DNA of 34,611 nucleotides, taken from assembly GCA_018711035.1 (NCBI GenBank), contig DVIU01000111.1, positions 1 through 34,611 of the forward strand. The letters run 5' to 3'. The notes under the pieces are model-generated. The model did no database searches, was not told where the DNA came from, and saw only the letters and a list, made by a program, of their open reading frames with translations. Source of the stretch: Candidatus Scatousia excrementigallinarum. GTDB taxonomy: Bacteria; Cyanobacteriota; Vampirovibrionia; Gastranaerophilales; Gastranaerophilaceae. Shown one piece after another: positions 8,346 through 17,860 of this stretch (positions within the stretch are counted from its first letter, which is position 1; each line of letters begins with the position of its first letter). Both the position numbers and the translations under genes were made by a program.

Positions 8346-10748
8346 ATGATGCGAAATGAAATAATCGGATTTTTTCAGAACAAAAACACGATAATGTTCA
8401 TAACCACAATCTTTTTTATGCTGGGAATATTGTCGTACTTTAACAACTGTTCTTTAATATGTGCCGGTATTATTACAGGAATAACGATTTATACTCTTTT
8501 TAAAAAATATGTCTCATACAAGTACATCTTATTCTGGGTATTAATCTTTTACTTAGGATTCTTTAATTCGTATTTTAGAATAAAAACGACTGACCCACTG
8601 TTAGAAATTTCACCGCAAAAGGGCACTATTACCGGCCAGATAGTATCTATCCCTAATAGTAATACAAAGGACAAAATCAAGTTTTTCTTTAAAGTAAATG
8701 AATTCAACAATGAAAAAATCAGCGGAAAAACTCTTGTAACATTGAGCAGTGAAGAAGGTGATTTTTCAAGCCTCAATATTGGAGACCGGTATAAAATTAC
8801 CGGAAAACTCAGAACGCCTTTCCGTGCAACAAACCCGTCACAGTTTGATTATTCAAAATATTTAAGAAATTTTTCTATTTATACAACGTTTTATGCAAAC
8901 CTTGAAGACAGTCAGAAAATAGAAAAACCATTAACTAAAAAGTGGAAATTTCTGCAAGAATTAAATAATGTGAGAAACAGAATTTTACAAACTCATGCCC
9001 GCTATTTGCAAAGCCCGAATCTTGAAATTTTAGGCGGAATTGTATTCGGAGATGATGCAGTAGCTCCGCCGGATTATATAAAAAATTCATTTGTTAATTC
9101 AGGATTATTACACATTCTGGCCGCATCCGGAATGAATGTAGCCTTCATATACGGCTTCTGGTATTTTATATTAAGAAAACTTCGCGTTCCGTTTAGGATT
9201 ACTGTAATCAGCGGAATGGTTGTTGTGATTCTATATACTCTTATGACAGGGTTAGGCCCATCGTTAATAAGAGCTGCACTTATGTTGATATTTATTCTTA
9301 TTGGTAAATTAATTGATCGCGACGCCCATAGTGTATCGTTACTCTCGCTTGTTGCCGCGCTTATGCTTTTATATAACCCAGCATACATTAATGATGTCGG
9401 ATTTCAACTGTCATTCCTTGTTACATTTGGAATTTTAATAAGTGCGGAAGCGGTTATAAACAAGTTTAAAAACAGCAAAATTCCGGATTGGCTGAGTGCT
9501 GGAATACTAATACCTGTTATTGCACAGGTATGGGTTGCACCTATTCAGATGTTTTATTTTAATACATTTTCTACTTATTCTGTACTTGCAAATGTTTCTA
9601 TTATGCCATTTTTGAGTGTGATAAGTTTCGGCGGATTTATAAGTTCCGTACTTGCTGTTTTTACACCTGTAGCAAAATATGTTTGTGCAGCCGGCGACTT
9701 TGTTCTGAAATATTTTCTTGATGCTCTTGTCTGGATATCGAATTTTTACTCAAATCTTCCTCACTCTATGATAACAACAACTCACCCGGCAATATACCAG
9801 ATTGTTCTTTATTATGTAATTGTTCTTTTTATAACATATATGTTTAAAAAAGGATTTTCAAAAAAGGGTATCTTTACTGCAATAATATTATGCATAATTT
9901 TACTGCTCACAACTATAAGTATTCCGGATAAAAACCTCGAGATTATATCATTTGATGTGCAAAACGCTGACGCATTTCTTATAAAAACACCTGAGAACAA
10001 ATACTTTATAATTGATACGGGTAAATCTGCTTATAAGAGCGGAAGTTCTCAAGCAAAAATCATAATTTTAAAATATTTAAAAGACAGAGGAATAAAAAAT
10101 ATAGAAGGTCTTATAATAACGCACTTTGATAATGATCATTCAGGCGGAGCCGTCGATTTAATTAATAATCTTAATGTTAAAAATGTGTATATTAATTCTT
10201 ACTCAAACAACTCTTATACTTCAAAAAAGATTTATAAAACGTTAAAAGAAAAAGGTATTAATACACATCTTGCAAAGAATAACAATGAAATATACAAAGA
10301 AACAAATCTCGCGTTTAAAACATTCAAAGCAGAAATGCAGGATGATAATGAAAATTCAATAATAACTCTATTGAAATACAAAAATTTTGACACTCTTTTT
10401 ACCGGTGATGCAGGAATTGAAGCCTTTAATACTGTTAAAAAAGATATTCCGCATAATATTGAAGTTCTAAAAGTGGGACACCACGGTGCAAGAGGAGTTG
10501 TAGATGAAAAAATGCTTGAACATCTCAACACGCAAGTTTCAATAATATCAACCGGCTTAAACACTTTCGGACATCCAAATAAAGGAACGCTGGATATATT
10601 ACGAAAAACATATGTTTACAGAACAGACAGAAACAATTCAGTCAAAATAAGTACAGATGGAATTACGTACAACATTTTTACATTTGACCGAATGAAGCAT
10701 AAGTACCAGTTAAAACAAACTATTCAAACCCTAACTGACGAGCCTTAG
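8346..10748 (+). CDS. comEC: ComEC/Rec2-family DNA internalisation protein
   Basis: 800 aa with DUF4131-like N-terminus, competence domain (LLHILAASGMNVAFIYGFWYFIL, GLGPSLIRAALML) and C-terminal metallo-beta-lactamase domain (LIITHFDNDHSGGA, LKVGHHGARG). Confidence 0.93.
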   Translation: MMRNEIIGFFQNKNTIMFITTIFFMLGILSYFNNCSLICAGIITGITIYTLFKKYVSYKYILFWVLIFYLGFFNSYFRIKTTDPLLEISPQKGTITGQIVSIPNSNTKDKIKFFFKVNEFNNEKISGKTLVTLSSEEGDFSSLNIGDRYKITGKLRTPFRATNPSQFDYSKYLRNFSIYTTFYANLEDSQKIEKPLTKKWKFLQELNNVRNRILQTHARYLQSPNLEILGGIVFGDDAVAPPDYIKNSFVNSGLLHILAASGMNVAFIYGFWYFILRKLRVPFRITVISGMVVVILYTLMTGLGPSLIRAALMLIFILIGKLIDRDAHSVSLLSLVAALMLLYNPAYINDVGFQLSFLVTFGILISAEAVINKFKNSKIPDWLSAGILIPVIAQVWVAPIQMFYFNTFSTYSVLANVSIMPFLSVISFGGFISSVLAVFTPVAKYVCAAGDFVLKYFLDALVWISNFYSNLPHSMITTTHPAIYQIVLYYVIVLFITYMFKKGFSKKGIFTAIILCIILLLTTISIPDKNLEIISFDVQNADAFLIKTPENKYFIIDTGKSAYKSGSSQAKIIILKYLKDRGIKNIEGLIITHFDNDHSGGAVDLINNLNVKNVYINSYSNNSYTSKKIYKTLKEKGINTHLAKNNNEIYKETNLAFKTFKAEMQDDNENSIITLLKYKNFDTLFTGDAGIEAFNTVKKDIPHNIEVLKVGHHGARGVVDEKMLEHLNTQVSIISTGLNTFGHPNKGTLDILRKTYVYRTDRNNSVKISTDGITYNIFTFDRMKHKYQLKQTIQTLTDEP

Positions 10749-12456
10749 CATATATTTTTTCAGCTTCTGCCTTTTTACCGAGATTGCTCAGAGCAACACT
10801 TTTATAATAATATGCATTGCCGCAATTTCTATCAAGCATTATGGCTTTATTTGCGAATTCAAGTGCTGAAAAATTCTCTTTCTTATCAAGAAATACTCCT
10901 GTAATTCCAAGATAATTATAAATATCAGTAGGATCAAGTTCTATTGCTTCAATATAATCATCAATAGCTTCATCAAATTTACCCATATTATGCAAAGCCC
11001 ACGCTTTTCTGTAATGAGAATATGCGTAATCTTTATTTACCATAATTGCTTTATTTGCATAAAGGATAGACTTTTTAAAATCTTTCAGCTTTGAATAACA
11101 GAATGATATATTCGCATAGGCATCAACAAAAGTACTGTCACATTCTATACATTTTTCGTAACATGAAATAGATTCATTATACTTTTCCATTTCCTGAAGA
11201 GCCCATGCTTTTCTGAAATAGGAATATGCACTGTTTTTATCAAGAAAAATTGCTCTGTTTGCGTATTCAAACGACAGCTCAAGCTGACCGGTCTTAGAAT
11301 AACAGTAGGAGATAGAATGGTAATAGTCCAAATCCTCAGGCTCAAGCTCTATACACTTCTTGAAAACCTCTGCCGCTGCATCATAACGTTCTACAGCCAG
11401 CATAACATTTCCTTTACGATAATAAGAATATGCTGATTTATCATTAATTATAATTGCCATATCCGCATATTTATCCGCGAGTTTATAATCCTTAATCATT
11501 GAATAACAATATGAAATATTTAATAGTATATCATCATCAAATCTGTTAAATTTTAAGGCTTTTTTATAGAAATCCAATGCGGCATAGTAATCCTTTTTAG
11601 CCTCATAAATTTCACCGGCAAGTTCATAAAGATATTCTGTCGGGTCTGTAGTGTAATAAGCAAAACGAAGATATCTTAATGCTTTATTATAAAGCCCTCT
11701 TGATTTAGCGGTAATGGCAAGAAATATTAAAACCTGCTGTTTATCATCTGTTTTTCGGTATAGTTTACGAGATAAGTCGTCTGCTTCATCATATCTTTCA
11801 AGATAAATCAAGCACTGAATTTGTCTTTCTAAAAGAGATTGTGTTTCGTGAATAGCAAGACATTTTTCCAGATACTCAAGTCCCTTATCTATATTATCCA
11901 ACACGCCAAAGGACTCCATCATCTTATAATATAGATTATATTTATCTTTGTACTCTTTAGCTTTTTCGAAATATTCAATAGCTTTTTCATGCTTTTCAGG
12001 AATAATTGCATAGTAGGCAAAACCCACATTATAAAAATAATCAGGAGAATTTACTTGATTTTCTAACAATTTTGACAGGTAATATTCTGATTTTTCAAGA
12101 TTTTCTGTATAGTTATAAAGGTATGCAAGAAATGCCTGTATGAACCAGTCATCACGCCCGAATTGTTCAGCAAGCTCAAGATTTTTAAGACACTCTTTTT
12201 TCTTAGCTTGCTTGCCATATGCAAATGCAAGCCTTATATAACCATAAGCATAGCCGGGATTAAGCTTAACAGATTTCTTTGCATATTTTACAGCTTTCTT
12301 ATAGTCATGAAAAAACACATAAGCTTTTGATAAGTATGCACATTGTTCTGCGGTCAAATGCTTTTCTTTTTCCAGCATTTTTATAACATTCTCAGCAGTA
12401 ACACTGTTTATGAATATTTTTGCATCTTCATACTTTGTATAAAAGTTATCGTACAT
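10720..12456 (-). CDS. TPR repeat protein
   Basis: 578 aa almost entirely TPR units, e.g. AYSYFRKAWALQEMEKYNESISCYEKCIECDSTFVDAYANISFCYSKLKDFKKSILYANKAI. Convergent 29-nt overlap with comEC. Confidence 0.9.
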   Translation of the reverse strand: MYDNFYTKYEDAKIFINSVTAENVIKMLEKEKHLTAEQCAYLSKAYVFFHDYKKAVKYAKKSVKLNPGYAYGYIRLAFAYGKQAKKKECLKNLELAEQFGRDDWFIQAFLAYLYNYTENLEKSEYYLSKLLENQVNSPDYFYNVGFAYYAIIPEKHEKAIEYFEKAKEYKDKYNLYYKMMESFGVLDNIDKGLEYLEKCLAIHETQSLLERQIQCLIYLERYDEADDLSRKLYRKTDDKQQVLIFLAITAKSRGLYNKALRYLRFAYYTTDPTEYLYELAGEIYEAKKDYYAALDFYKKALKFNRFDDDILLNISYCYSMIKDYKLADKYADMAIIINDKSAYSYYRKGNVMLAVERYDAAAEVFKKCIELEPEDLDYYHSISYCYSKTGQLELSFEYANRAIFLDKNSAYSYFRKAWALQEMEKYNESISCYEKCIECDSTFVDAYANISFCYSKLKDFKKSILYANKAIMVNKDYAYSHYRKAWALHNMGKFDEAIDDYIEAIELDPTDIYNYLGITGVFLDKKENFSALEFANKAIMLDRNCGNAYYYKSVALSNLGKKAEAEKIYAKARQLGFE

Positions 12457-12583
12457 TATTACCCGTTCTTGCAGGTTGTAATAAAACCCGCAAAATTTTT
12501 CTAACCTTATTACAAAAGTATTTACGGCAGTGTAAGAAAAAAACTTTAGAAATTTTGCACAAAAATTTACATAAATTTAAATT

Positions 12584-13348
12584 TTAAACAAGAGCTTCAT
12601 TTTCTTTATCTTCGAGAGCGGTCGTAATTTCATCAAGTATTAATCTGGCAGCAGCGACCCTGTTTTCGGCAGTAGTAATAGGACGGCCTATAACCATATA
12701 ATCAACACCGGATAAAATAGCACCTCTTGGAGTATCTACTCTTACCTGATCATTAACAGACGACCATGTAGGGCGTGTTGCAGGGCAGACAATTATAAAA
12801 TCTTTATCAGGGATTTGCTGTCTGATTCTTCTGGCCTCATCAGCACTTGCGACAACACCGTCCAGACCGGAGTCATAGGCAACCTGAGCTAATTTAGAAA
12901 CATAATCTTCAATACTTTTTTCAACACATAATTCTTCGGTTAATGTTCTCTGTCCGAAACTTGATAAAAGGGTAACACCCAGAATAACGGGAGGCTCTTT
13001 TTCAAGACGCTTACAGCAGGCGTTAACGGCTTTAACTGTTCCGGCAATCATCTTAGATCCGCCTTGGATATGAATATTAAAAAAATGGATATTATTTTTA
13101 ACAAGATTGATACAGGCTTTTTGAACAGTATTTGGAATATCATGGAATTTACTGTCATAATAGCAGCGGCCGCCTAATTCTTCGATAAGACGTACAGCTT
13201 CAAAACCGTAAGTAACAATAAGCGGCAGACCTATCTTAAAATAGCCGACATAATCTTTTAATTCTAATACAAGCTCTTTAACTTCTTCCAGTGTATCAAC
13301 ATCAAGAGCCAAAATAATTCTGTCTTTCGGACACTCAGGTTTAATCAT
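12584..13348 (-). CDS. pyrF: Orotidine-5'-phosphate decarboxylase
   Basis: RIILALDVDTLEEV, YFKIGLPLI, YYDSKFHDIPNTV, GLDGVVASADEARRIR, DYMVIGRPI. ATG at 13348 with an upstream AGGTGG RBS preferred over the track's GTG at 13363. Confidence 0.93.
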   Translation of the reverse strand: MIKPECPKDRIILALDVDTLEEVKELVLELKDYVGYFKIGLPLIVTYGFEAVRLIEELGGRCYYDSKFHDIPNTVQKACINLVKNNIHFFNIHIQGGSKMIAGTVKAVNACCKRLEKEPPVILGVTLLSSFGQRTLTEELCVEKSIEDYVSKLAQVAYDSGLDGVVASADEARRIRQQIPDKDFIIVCPATRPTWSSVNDQVRVDTPRGAILSGVDYMVIGRPITTAENRVAAARLILDEITTALEDKENEALV

Positions 13349-13503
13349 ATTTAAAAATCCCACCTATGCTATGCCGTTTATTACTTGAGACTCAGAGGTT
13401 CTCGCAAGATTCCCGACACCATATAACAGAAATATTTTACTACTAAAATAAATGAAAATCAATAGTCAACAGTAGAGTAATAAGTCAGCCGTAAGAAAAA
13501 AAA

Positions 13504-13526
13504 AGAGACTTTCGATGAAAGTCTCA
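13504..13526 (-). terminator. Rho-independent terminator for the prepilin gene
   Basis: GAGACTTTC-atc-GAAAGTCTC followed by a T-run on the minus strand, just downstream of the prepilin stop. Confidence 0.8.
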
Positions 13527-13574
13527 TAACAAAAAGATTCATTTAGATTTTACTTTATTAGAAAAGTAAACTTG

Positions 13575-14270
13575 TTATTTACCTGCGCCGTATAAAACAG
13601 CCTCACCGGCACGTGTGGCAGGTAGAATAGTTTGATCATACATAACTACAGGGTAGATATCAGTTGGATTAGAAACTTTACAGTTGTCACCATCGGAACC
13701 GGTATCACAAACAACTAACTTGTTAGGATTTTTTTCGCCATTAACGTCAATTACACCATAGCATAAAGATTCATCCGTCGTTGAATTACCTTCTGTACAA
13801 GCACCTGCATCTTTAGGAAATGTAAATGTAATCCCATCATTAAAATACAAAGTATAATTTCCAGAAGCTTTACTGCCAAATTCTGCTTTGGTTGTTTTTG
13901 CATCTTCTCCTGACCCCCTTGTCATAGAAGCTTCCCAACCGGTATCACCAGATGCTCCATCACTTGTTTTAACAACATTCATACGGTTGTTAAACAAATT
14001 ATATAAGGTTGTATCACCACTCGCAGCAGTAACTTCACCATCATCTTCACTACCTTTATTAGTCTGAGACAAATCATAGTCATCAAGAGCAACGTTCAAA
14101 ACTACAGCCTGTGATAATACTGATAATGCTTTTTTATAAGCTGTTTTGTACTGTGCACCGTTTGTTGAGTTCATCAATGTTGGCATTGTCATTGCTGCTA
14201 CTACCCCGATAATACCGAGTGTAATTAACACTTCGGCAAGCGTAAAGCCTTTTTTAAAACTTCTTATCAT
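13575..14270 (-). CDS. Type IV pilin-like / type II secretion prepilin
   Basis: Class III prepilin leader KKGFTLAEVLITLGIIGVVAAMTMPTL with Gly-Phe cleavage site and Glu+5. Confidence 0.92.
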   Translation of the reverse strand: MIRSFKKGFTLAEVLITLGIIGVVAAMTMPTLMNSTNGAQYKTAYKKALSVLSQAVVLNVALDDYDLSQTNKGSEDDGEVTAASGDTTLYNLFNNRMNVVKTSDGASGDTGWEASMTRGSGEDAKTTKAEFGSKASGNYTLYFNDGITFTFPKDAGACTEGNSTTDESLCYGVIDVNGEKNPNKLVVCDTGSDGDNCKVSNPTDIYPVVMYDQTILPATRAGEAVLYGAGK

Positions 14271-14316
14271 CTATGTACCTCCATTATAATAGTTCCATTA
14301 TTATAATACCATATGT

Positions 14317-14372
14317 ATATCATTTTGTCAATATAAATGATATTTATATCATTAATGTAGTGCTATATCATT
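14317..14372. promoter_or_regulatory. Cluster of ATATCATT/AATGATAT motifs, candidate regulator operator
   Basis: ATATCATT at 14317-14324, AATGATAT at 14336-14343, ATATCATT at 14346-14353 and 14365-14372, between a prepilin gene and a divergent XRE regulator. Confidence 0.5.
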
Positions 14373-14399
14373 AATATACTTTTCTTGAAGGGAGATATC

Positions 14400-14717
14400 G
14401 TGGATAAAGTACTTATCGGCAAAAAGCTAAAACAAATCCGTATTTCCAGAGGAATTTCTCAGGAACAGCTATCTGAGATGATTTCTTTATCTCCCAGACA
14501 GATGAGCATTATTGAAACAGGCAACTCTTACCCTTCTCTTGATACATTTATCAGAATTGCCGAAAAACTTGAATTTAACATTAACGAATTTTTTAATATA
14601 GATATAAAAAAAGGCGACGAAACCCGCGACCAAGTAATTGAACAGATTAAAACTCTTGATAAAAAACATCTGTACCTTGTTAGCGATATTATTACCGCTA
14701 TTGAAAAAAACTCCTAA
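14400..14717 (+). CDS. XRE-family helix-turn-helix transcriptional regulator
   Basis: GKKLKQIRISRGISQEQLSEMISLSPRQMSIIETGNSYPSLDTFIRIAEKL is a canonical HTH_3. GTG start at 14400 preceded by GAAGGGAG, preferred over the track TTG at 14385. Confidence 0.9.
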   Translation: MDKVLIGKKLKQIRISRGISQEQLSEMISLSPRQMSIIETGNSYPSLDTFIRIAEKLEFNINEFFNIDIKKGDETRDQVIEQIKTLDKKHLYLVSDIITAIEKNS

Positions 14718-14735
14718 TTATATTAAAAATCTAAT

Positions 14736-15692
14736 ATGACAGTAAAATATTTTATTCTTAAAAATATAAGAAAAATTGTAACCCGGATTCTAAAAACAAA
14801 TCCAAACAAGGAATTAATTTGTGAAACCAGATTAAATCTTTTCGAAAACTATATCAATAATAATGGTTTTATAGAAAGTATAAAAGAAATATTCAGAGCT
14901 TATTCAAATATTTCACCACCAAAATATTTTGAAACAGAGCTTGCCATAACCGCAATTCTAAAAAATGAGGCTCCTTATATTAAAGAATGGATTGAATTTC
15001 ACAAACTTGTCGGAGTCCAAAAATTCTTTTTATATGACAACGAAAGCAATGATAACATTAAAGAAATTCTACAGCCATATATTGAAGCAAAAGAGGTTAT
15101 TTATACCTACCTGCCCGGAGAAAAACAACAGTTCATTGCATATCAGGATTCAATAAGAAAAAATGCAAACAAAGTAAAATATATGGCATTCATTGATATT
15201 GATGAATTTATTACCCCTGTAAAATATGATACCATAACCGAATTTTTAAAATACGCTGAAAGTAAAGAGAAACACATAGGTGCTATAGGGATAAACTGGG
15301 TAATGCACGGATTCAACGGGCACAAAACAACACCTGAAGGTCTGGTATGTGAAAATTTTTCTCGATGTGACTTTGACACCGACAGAAATAAACATATTAA
15401 ATCCATAGTAAATCCGCGCACAGTTATCTTTGCAAACCACCCGCATTATTTTGTTCACAAACTCGGAGTAAAAATCATAAACTCCTGCGGAGAAGAAACT
15501 TACGGCCCCTTCTCTGAACAGGATTATGAGCACATTATAATTAATCACTTCTGGACTAAATCATATGAAGAATATTTAAAAAGGTGTAAAAAAGGAAAAG
15601 CCGACGGTGCTGAACCTATAAAAATCGCATACTTCCGGACTTCTTATCAAAAGATGAAAACAAATCAATGGAAAGATTTATACCTCTATTAA
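14736..15692 (+). CDS. Glycosyltransferase family 92 (DUF23-like) protein
   Basis: TAILKNEAPYIKEWIEFHKLVGVQKFFLYDNESND, MAFIDIDEFI, and HFWTKSYEEYLKRCKKGKAD motifs. Confidence 0.85.
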   Translation: MTVKYFILKNIRKIVTRILKTNPNKELICETRLNLFENYINNNGFIESIKEIFRAYSNISPPKYFETELAITAILKNEAPYIKEWIEFHKLVGVQKFFLYDNESNDNIKEILQPYIEAKEVIYTYLPGEKQQFIAYQDSIRKNANKVKYMAFIDIDEFITPVKYDTITEFLKYAESKEKHIGAIGINWVMHGFNGHKTTPEGLVCENFSRCDFDTDRNKHIKSIVNPRTVIFANHPHYFVHKLGVKIINSCGEETYGPFSEQDYEHIIINHFWTKSYEEYLKRCKKGKADGAEPIKIAYFRTSYQKMKTNQWKDLYLY

Positions 15693-15708
15693 AAGAAAAA
15701 ATATCTTT

Positions 15709-16797
15709 TTAATCTTCGGGAATTTCCTCTTTTAAATCGTCAGGCAGTTCCGGAATTTGTTTTGAAACAACGCCTCCCAGCTTTTCAATCTTTTTAATTT
15801 GATTTAGAATATTTCCGGTACCGTTAAGCTTTTTAAGAGCTGTATCAAGATTAGAACGGACTTTAAGCAAATCAGCAAGTAATGCAGCAAACTTATCAAG
15901 CATTGCAGAACAAAGTCTGGAAATTTCTACAGCGTTCTTATTCTGCCTGTCAACGACGTGAAAAGAATTTATAATCTTTAACGCCGCAAGAAGGGTTGAT
16001 GGAGAAACCGGCATAACCTTGTTTTGCCATGCGTAATTCCAGAGCTTGCAGTCTTCACAAAACATCATAGAATAACAGCTTTCAATAGGGATAAACATAA
16101 GAACATAATCAGGGGATTGTCCTTCTGATGAATAATCACGTTTCGAAAGTCCGGTAATATGAGCCTTAGTTGAATCCATAAAATGTTTTAAATGAATATC
16201 TTTTTCAGCTTCATCTTCACAATTAACATACCCGTCCCAGGATGAAAGAGACGTTTTAGCATCAATATATACGTTTCTGCCCTCAGGTAAAAAAACTGTT
16301 GCATCAGGTCTTCCCTCTCCTGTTCCGAACTGAATTTTATATTCCTCATCTTTTCTCAGTCCGGAAGCTTCAAGCACACGTTCTAACACAATTTCTCCCC
16401 AGTGCCCCTGTCTTCGGTTATCAGAACGCATTACATTTACAAGAGAATTTGTATCCTGTGAAATTCTGTTACCTGCCTCCAAGAAACTTTTGATATTCAT
16501 ATCAAAACGTGTAAATTTCTCAGCTTCAACTTTGAAATTTTCTTCCGCTCGTTTTTCAAAATCCTCTATTCGTTCTTTAAATCTTTTATAAAATTCATCA
16601 AGTTTTTCACGATTTTGTTCGCTTAATTCTTTAGAACCATCTTTTAATAATGCATTTGCAGTACTTTCAAACGAAAGTTTCATCTGTTGAAGCATTGCCT
16701 CTCTTGCTGCCGTTTCACTCTTTTTACTCAAGAAAAAAGGTACATAAACAGCAGCAGCACCTATCACAAATCCCGCAATAAATATAAAAATTTCCAT
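15709..16797 (-). CDS. rmuC: DNA recombination protein RmuC
   Basis: N-terminal TM, coiled coil, then GHWGEIVLERVLEASGL, GRPDATVFLPEGRNVYIDAKTSL, YVLMFIPIE and SPSTLLAALKII. Confidence 0.92.
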   Translation of the reverse strand: MEIFIFIAGFVIGAAAVYVPFFLSKKSETAAREAMLQQMKLSFESTANALLKDGSKELSEQNREKLDEFYKRFKERIEDFEKRAEENFKVEAEKFTRFDMNIKSFLEAGNRISQDTNSLVNVMRSDNRRQGHWGEIVLERVLEASGLRKDEEYKIQFGTGEGRPDATVFLPEGRNVYIDAKTSLSSWDGYVNCEDEAEKDIHLKHFMDSTKAHITGLSKRDYSSEGQSPDYVLMFIPIESCYSMMFCEDCKLWNYAWQNKVMPVSPSTLLAALKIINSFHVVDRQNKNAVEISRLCSAMLDKFAALLADLLKVRSNLDTALKKLNGTGNILNQIKKIEKLGGVVSKQIPELPDDLKEEIPED

Positions 16798-16900
16798 TAA
16801 CTCTCCTTATATCCCGTCCGATTTACGGATAATCTATTTATAATATACCACAATAAAATTACACTAAAAAGATTATATAAAAAATATCAATCTAAAAAAT

Positions 16901-17012
16901 CAACCATGCCTAAAAGCATGGTGTAGAGCATGGTTGAGATGTTTTCTACATCCATGGATTTAAATCAATAATTCATGCTTTACATACACAAACATCAATC
17001 AAGGCATGGATG
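16901..17012. repeat. Cluster of CATG-centred inverted repeats upstream of the response regulator
   Basis: CAACCATGC (16901-16909) / GCATGGTTG (16928-16936); alternative partner GCATGGT (16916-16922); CATCCATG (16949-16956) / CATGGATG (17005-17012). Confidence 0.6.
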
Positions 17013-17087
17013 AATACCACCCTCTAAAAGTTGTAGTATATACAGTGTAGAGGACAGCAATCAATAAAAGTTTAAGAGGGGAATAAG

Positions 17088-17786
17088 ATGAGAGAGTTCA
17101 AGAGAAAAGCAAGAGTTTTATTAATTGATGACAATGCAGATCACTTAAGAGGTATTAAAGAGTTAATCAACCTTGAAACAGGATATGACATTGTAGGCAC
17201 AACAACAAGCGCAAATATGGGTATCAACCTGATAAAAAAATACCAGCCTGATTTAGTCTTAATGGATATAAATATGCCAGAAAAAGACGGTTTACAGACA
17301 ATTCAGGAAGTAGAAAAACTTGAACTCGGAACTAAAATTATAGCACTTAGCGGGTATGATGATGCAGATTTGATTTTTAGAGCAATGAAGATTGGAGCAA
17401 AAGGCTATGTATTAAAAACAATGGCCTCAGCACAGTTAATCTATGCTATTGATGAAGTTTTAAGCGGAAAAGTATATCTGCCTTCAGCCCTTTCTTCAAG
17501 ATTCTTTGAATATTTCCAACGTACATTCAAAGAAGAATCTGCAAGCCAGAGCGAAGAAAATCTCTTAAACTATCTTACTTCCCGCGAAGAAGAAGTTCTT
17601 GACCTGCTCACTCAGGGTAATAACTACAAGGCTATTGCAGCTAAATTATTTATATCCGAAACTACTGTTAAAACACACGTTAATAACATTTTCCAAAAAC
17701 TACAGGTTAATGACAGAACCCAGGCTGTTCTATATGCATTAAATAACGGCTTTGCAAATAAAGTTCGTGCAAAGATTTCAGCATAA
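17088..17786 (+). CDS. NarL/FixJ-family response regulator
   Basis: REC domain (LLIDDNADHLRG, LVLMDINMPEKDGL, KGYVLK) and LuxR-type HTH (LTSREEEVLDLLTQGNNYKAIAAKLFISETTVKTHVNNIFQKLQVNDRTQAV). Confidence 0.95.
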   Translation: MREFKRKARVLLIDDNADHLRGIKELINLETGYDIVGTTTSANMGINLIKKYQPDLVLMDINMPEKDGLQTIQEVEKLELGTKIIALSGYDDADLIFRAMKIGAKGYVLKTMASAQLIYAIDEVLSGKVYLPSALSSRFFEYFQRTFKEESASQSEENLLNYLTSREEEVLDLLTQGNNYKAIAAKLFISETTVKTHVNNIFQKLQVNDRTQAVLYALNNGFANKVRAKISA

Positions 17787-17807
17787 ATAACAGTTATTAA
17801 AAATTTA

Positions 17808-17839
17808 AAAGGGTTCAGCCATAATACTGAACCCTTTTT
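17808..17839 (+). terminator. Rho-independent terminator after the response regulator
   Basis: AAAAGGGTTCAG ... CTGAACCCTTTTT stem with T-run. Confidence 0.85.
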
Positions 17840-17860
17840 ATTTAACAGGAGAAAGATGAA

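Noticed and set aside
13379-13405. Imperfect hairpin upstream of pyrF (CTTGCGAGAACCTCTGAGTCTCAAG on the minus strand)
   Set aside because: Bulged short stem without a T-run or recognisable riboswitch or PyrR-type structure; too weak to claim attenuation.
16901-17012. CRISPR-like short repeats (CATG-centred)
   Set aside because: Units are short, irregularly spaced and in alternating orientation; no consistent repeat/spacer lengths and no cas genes.
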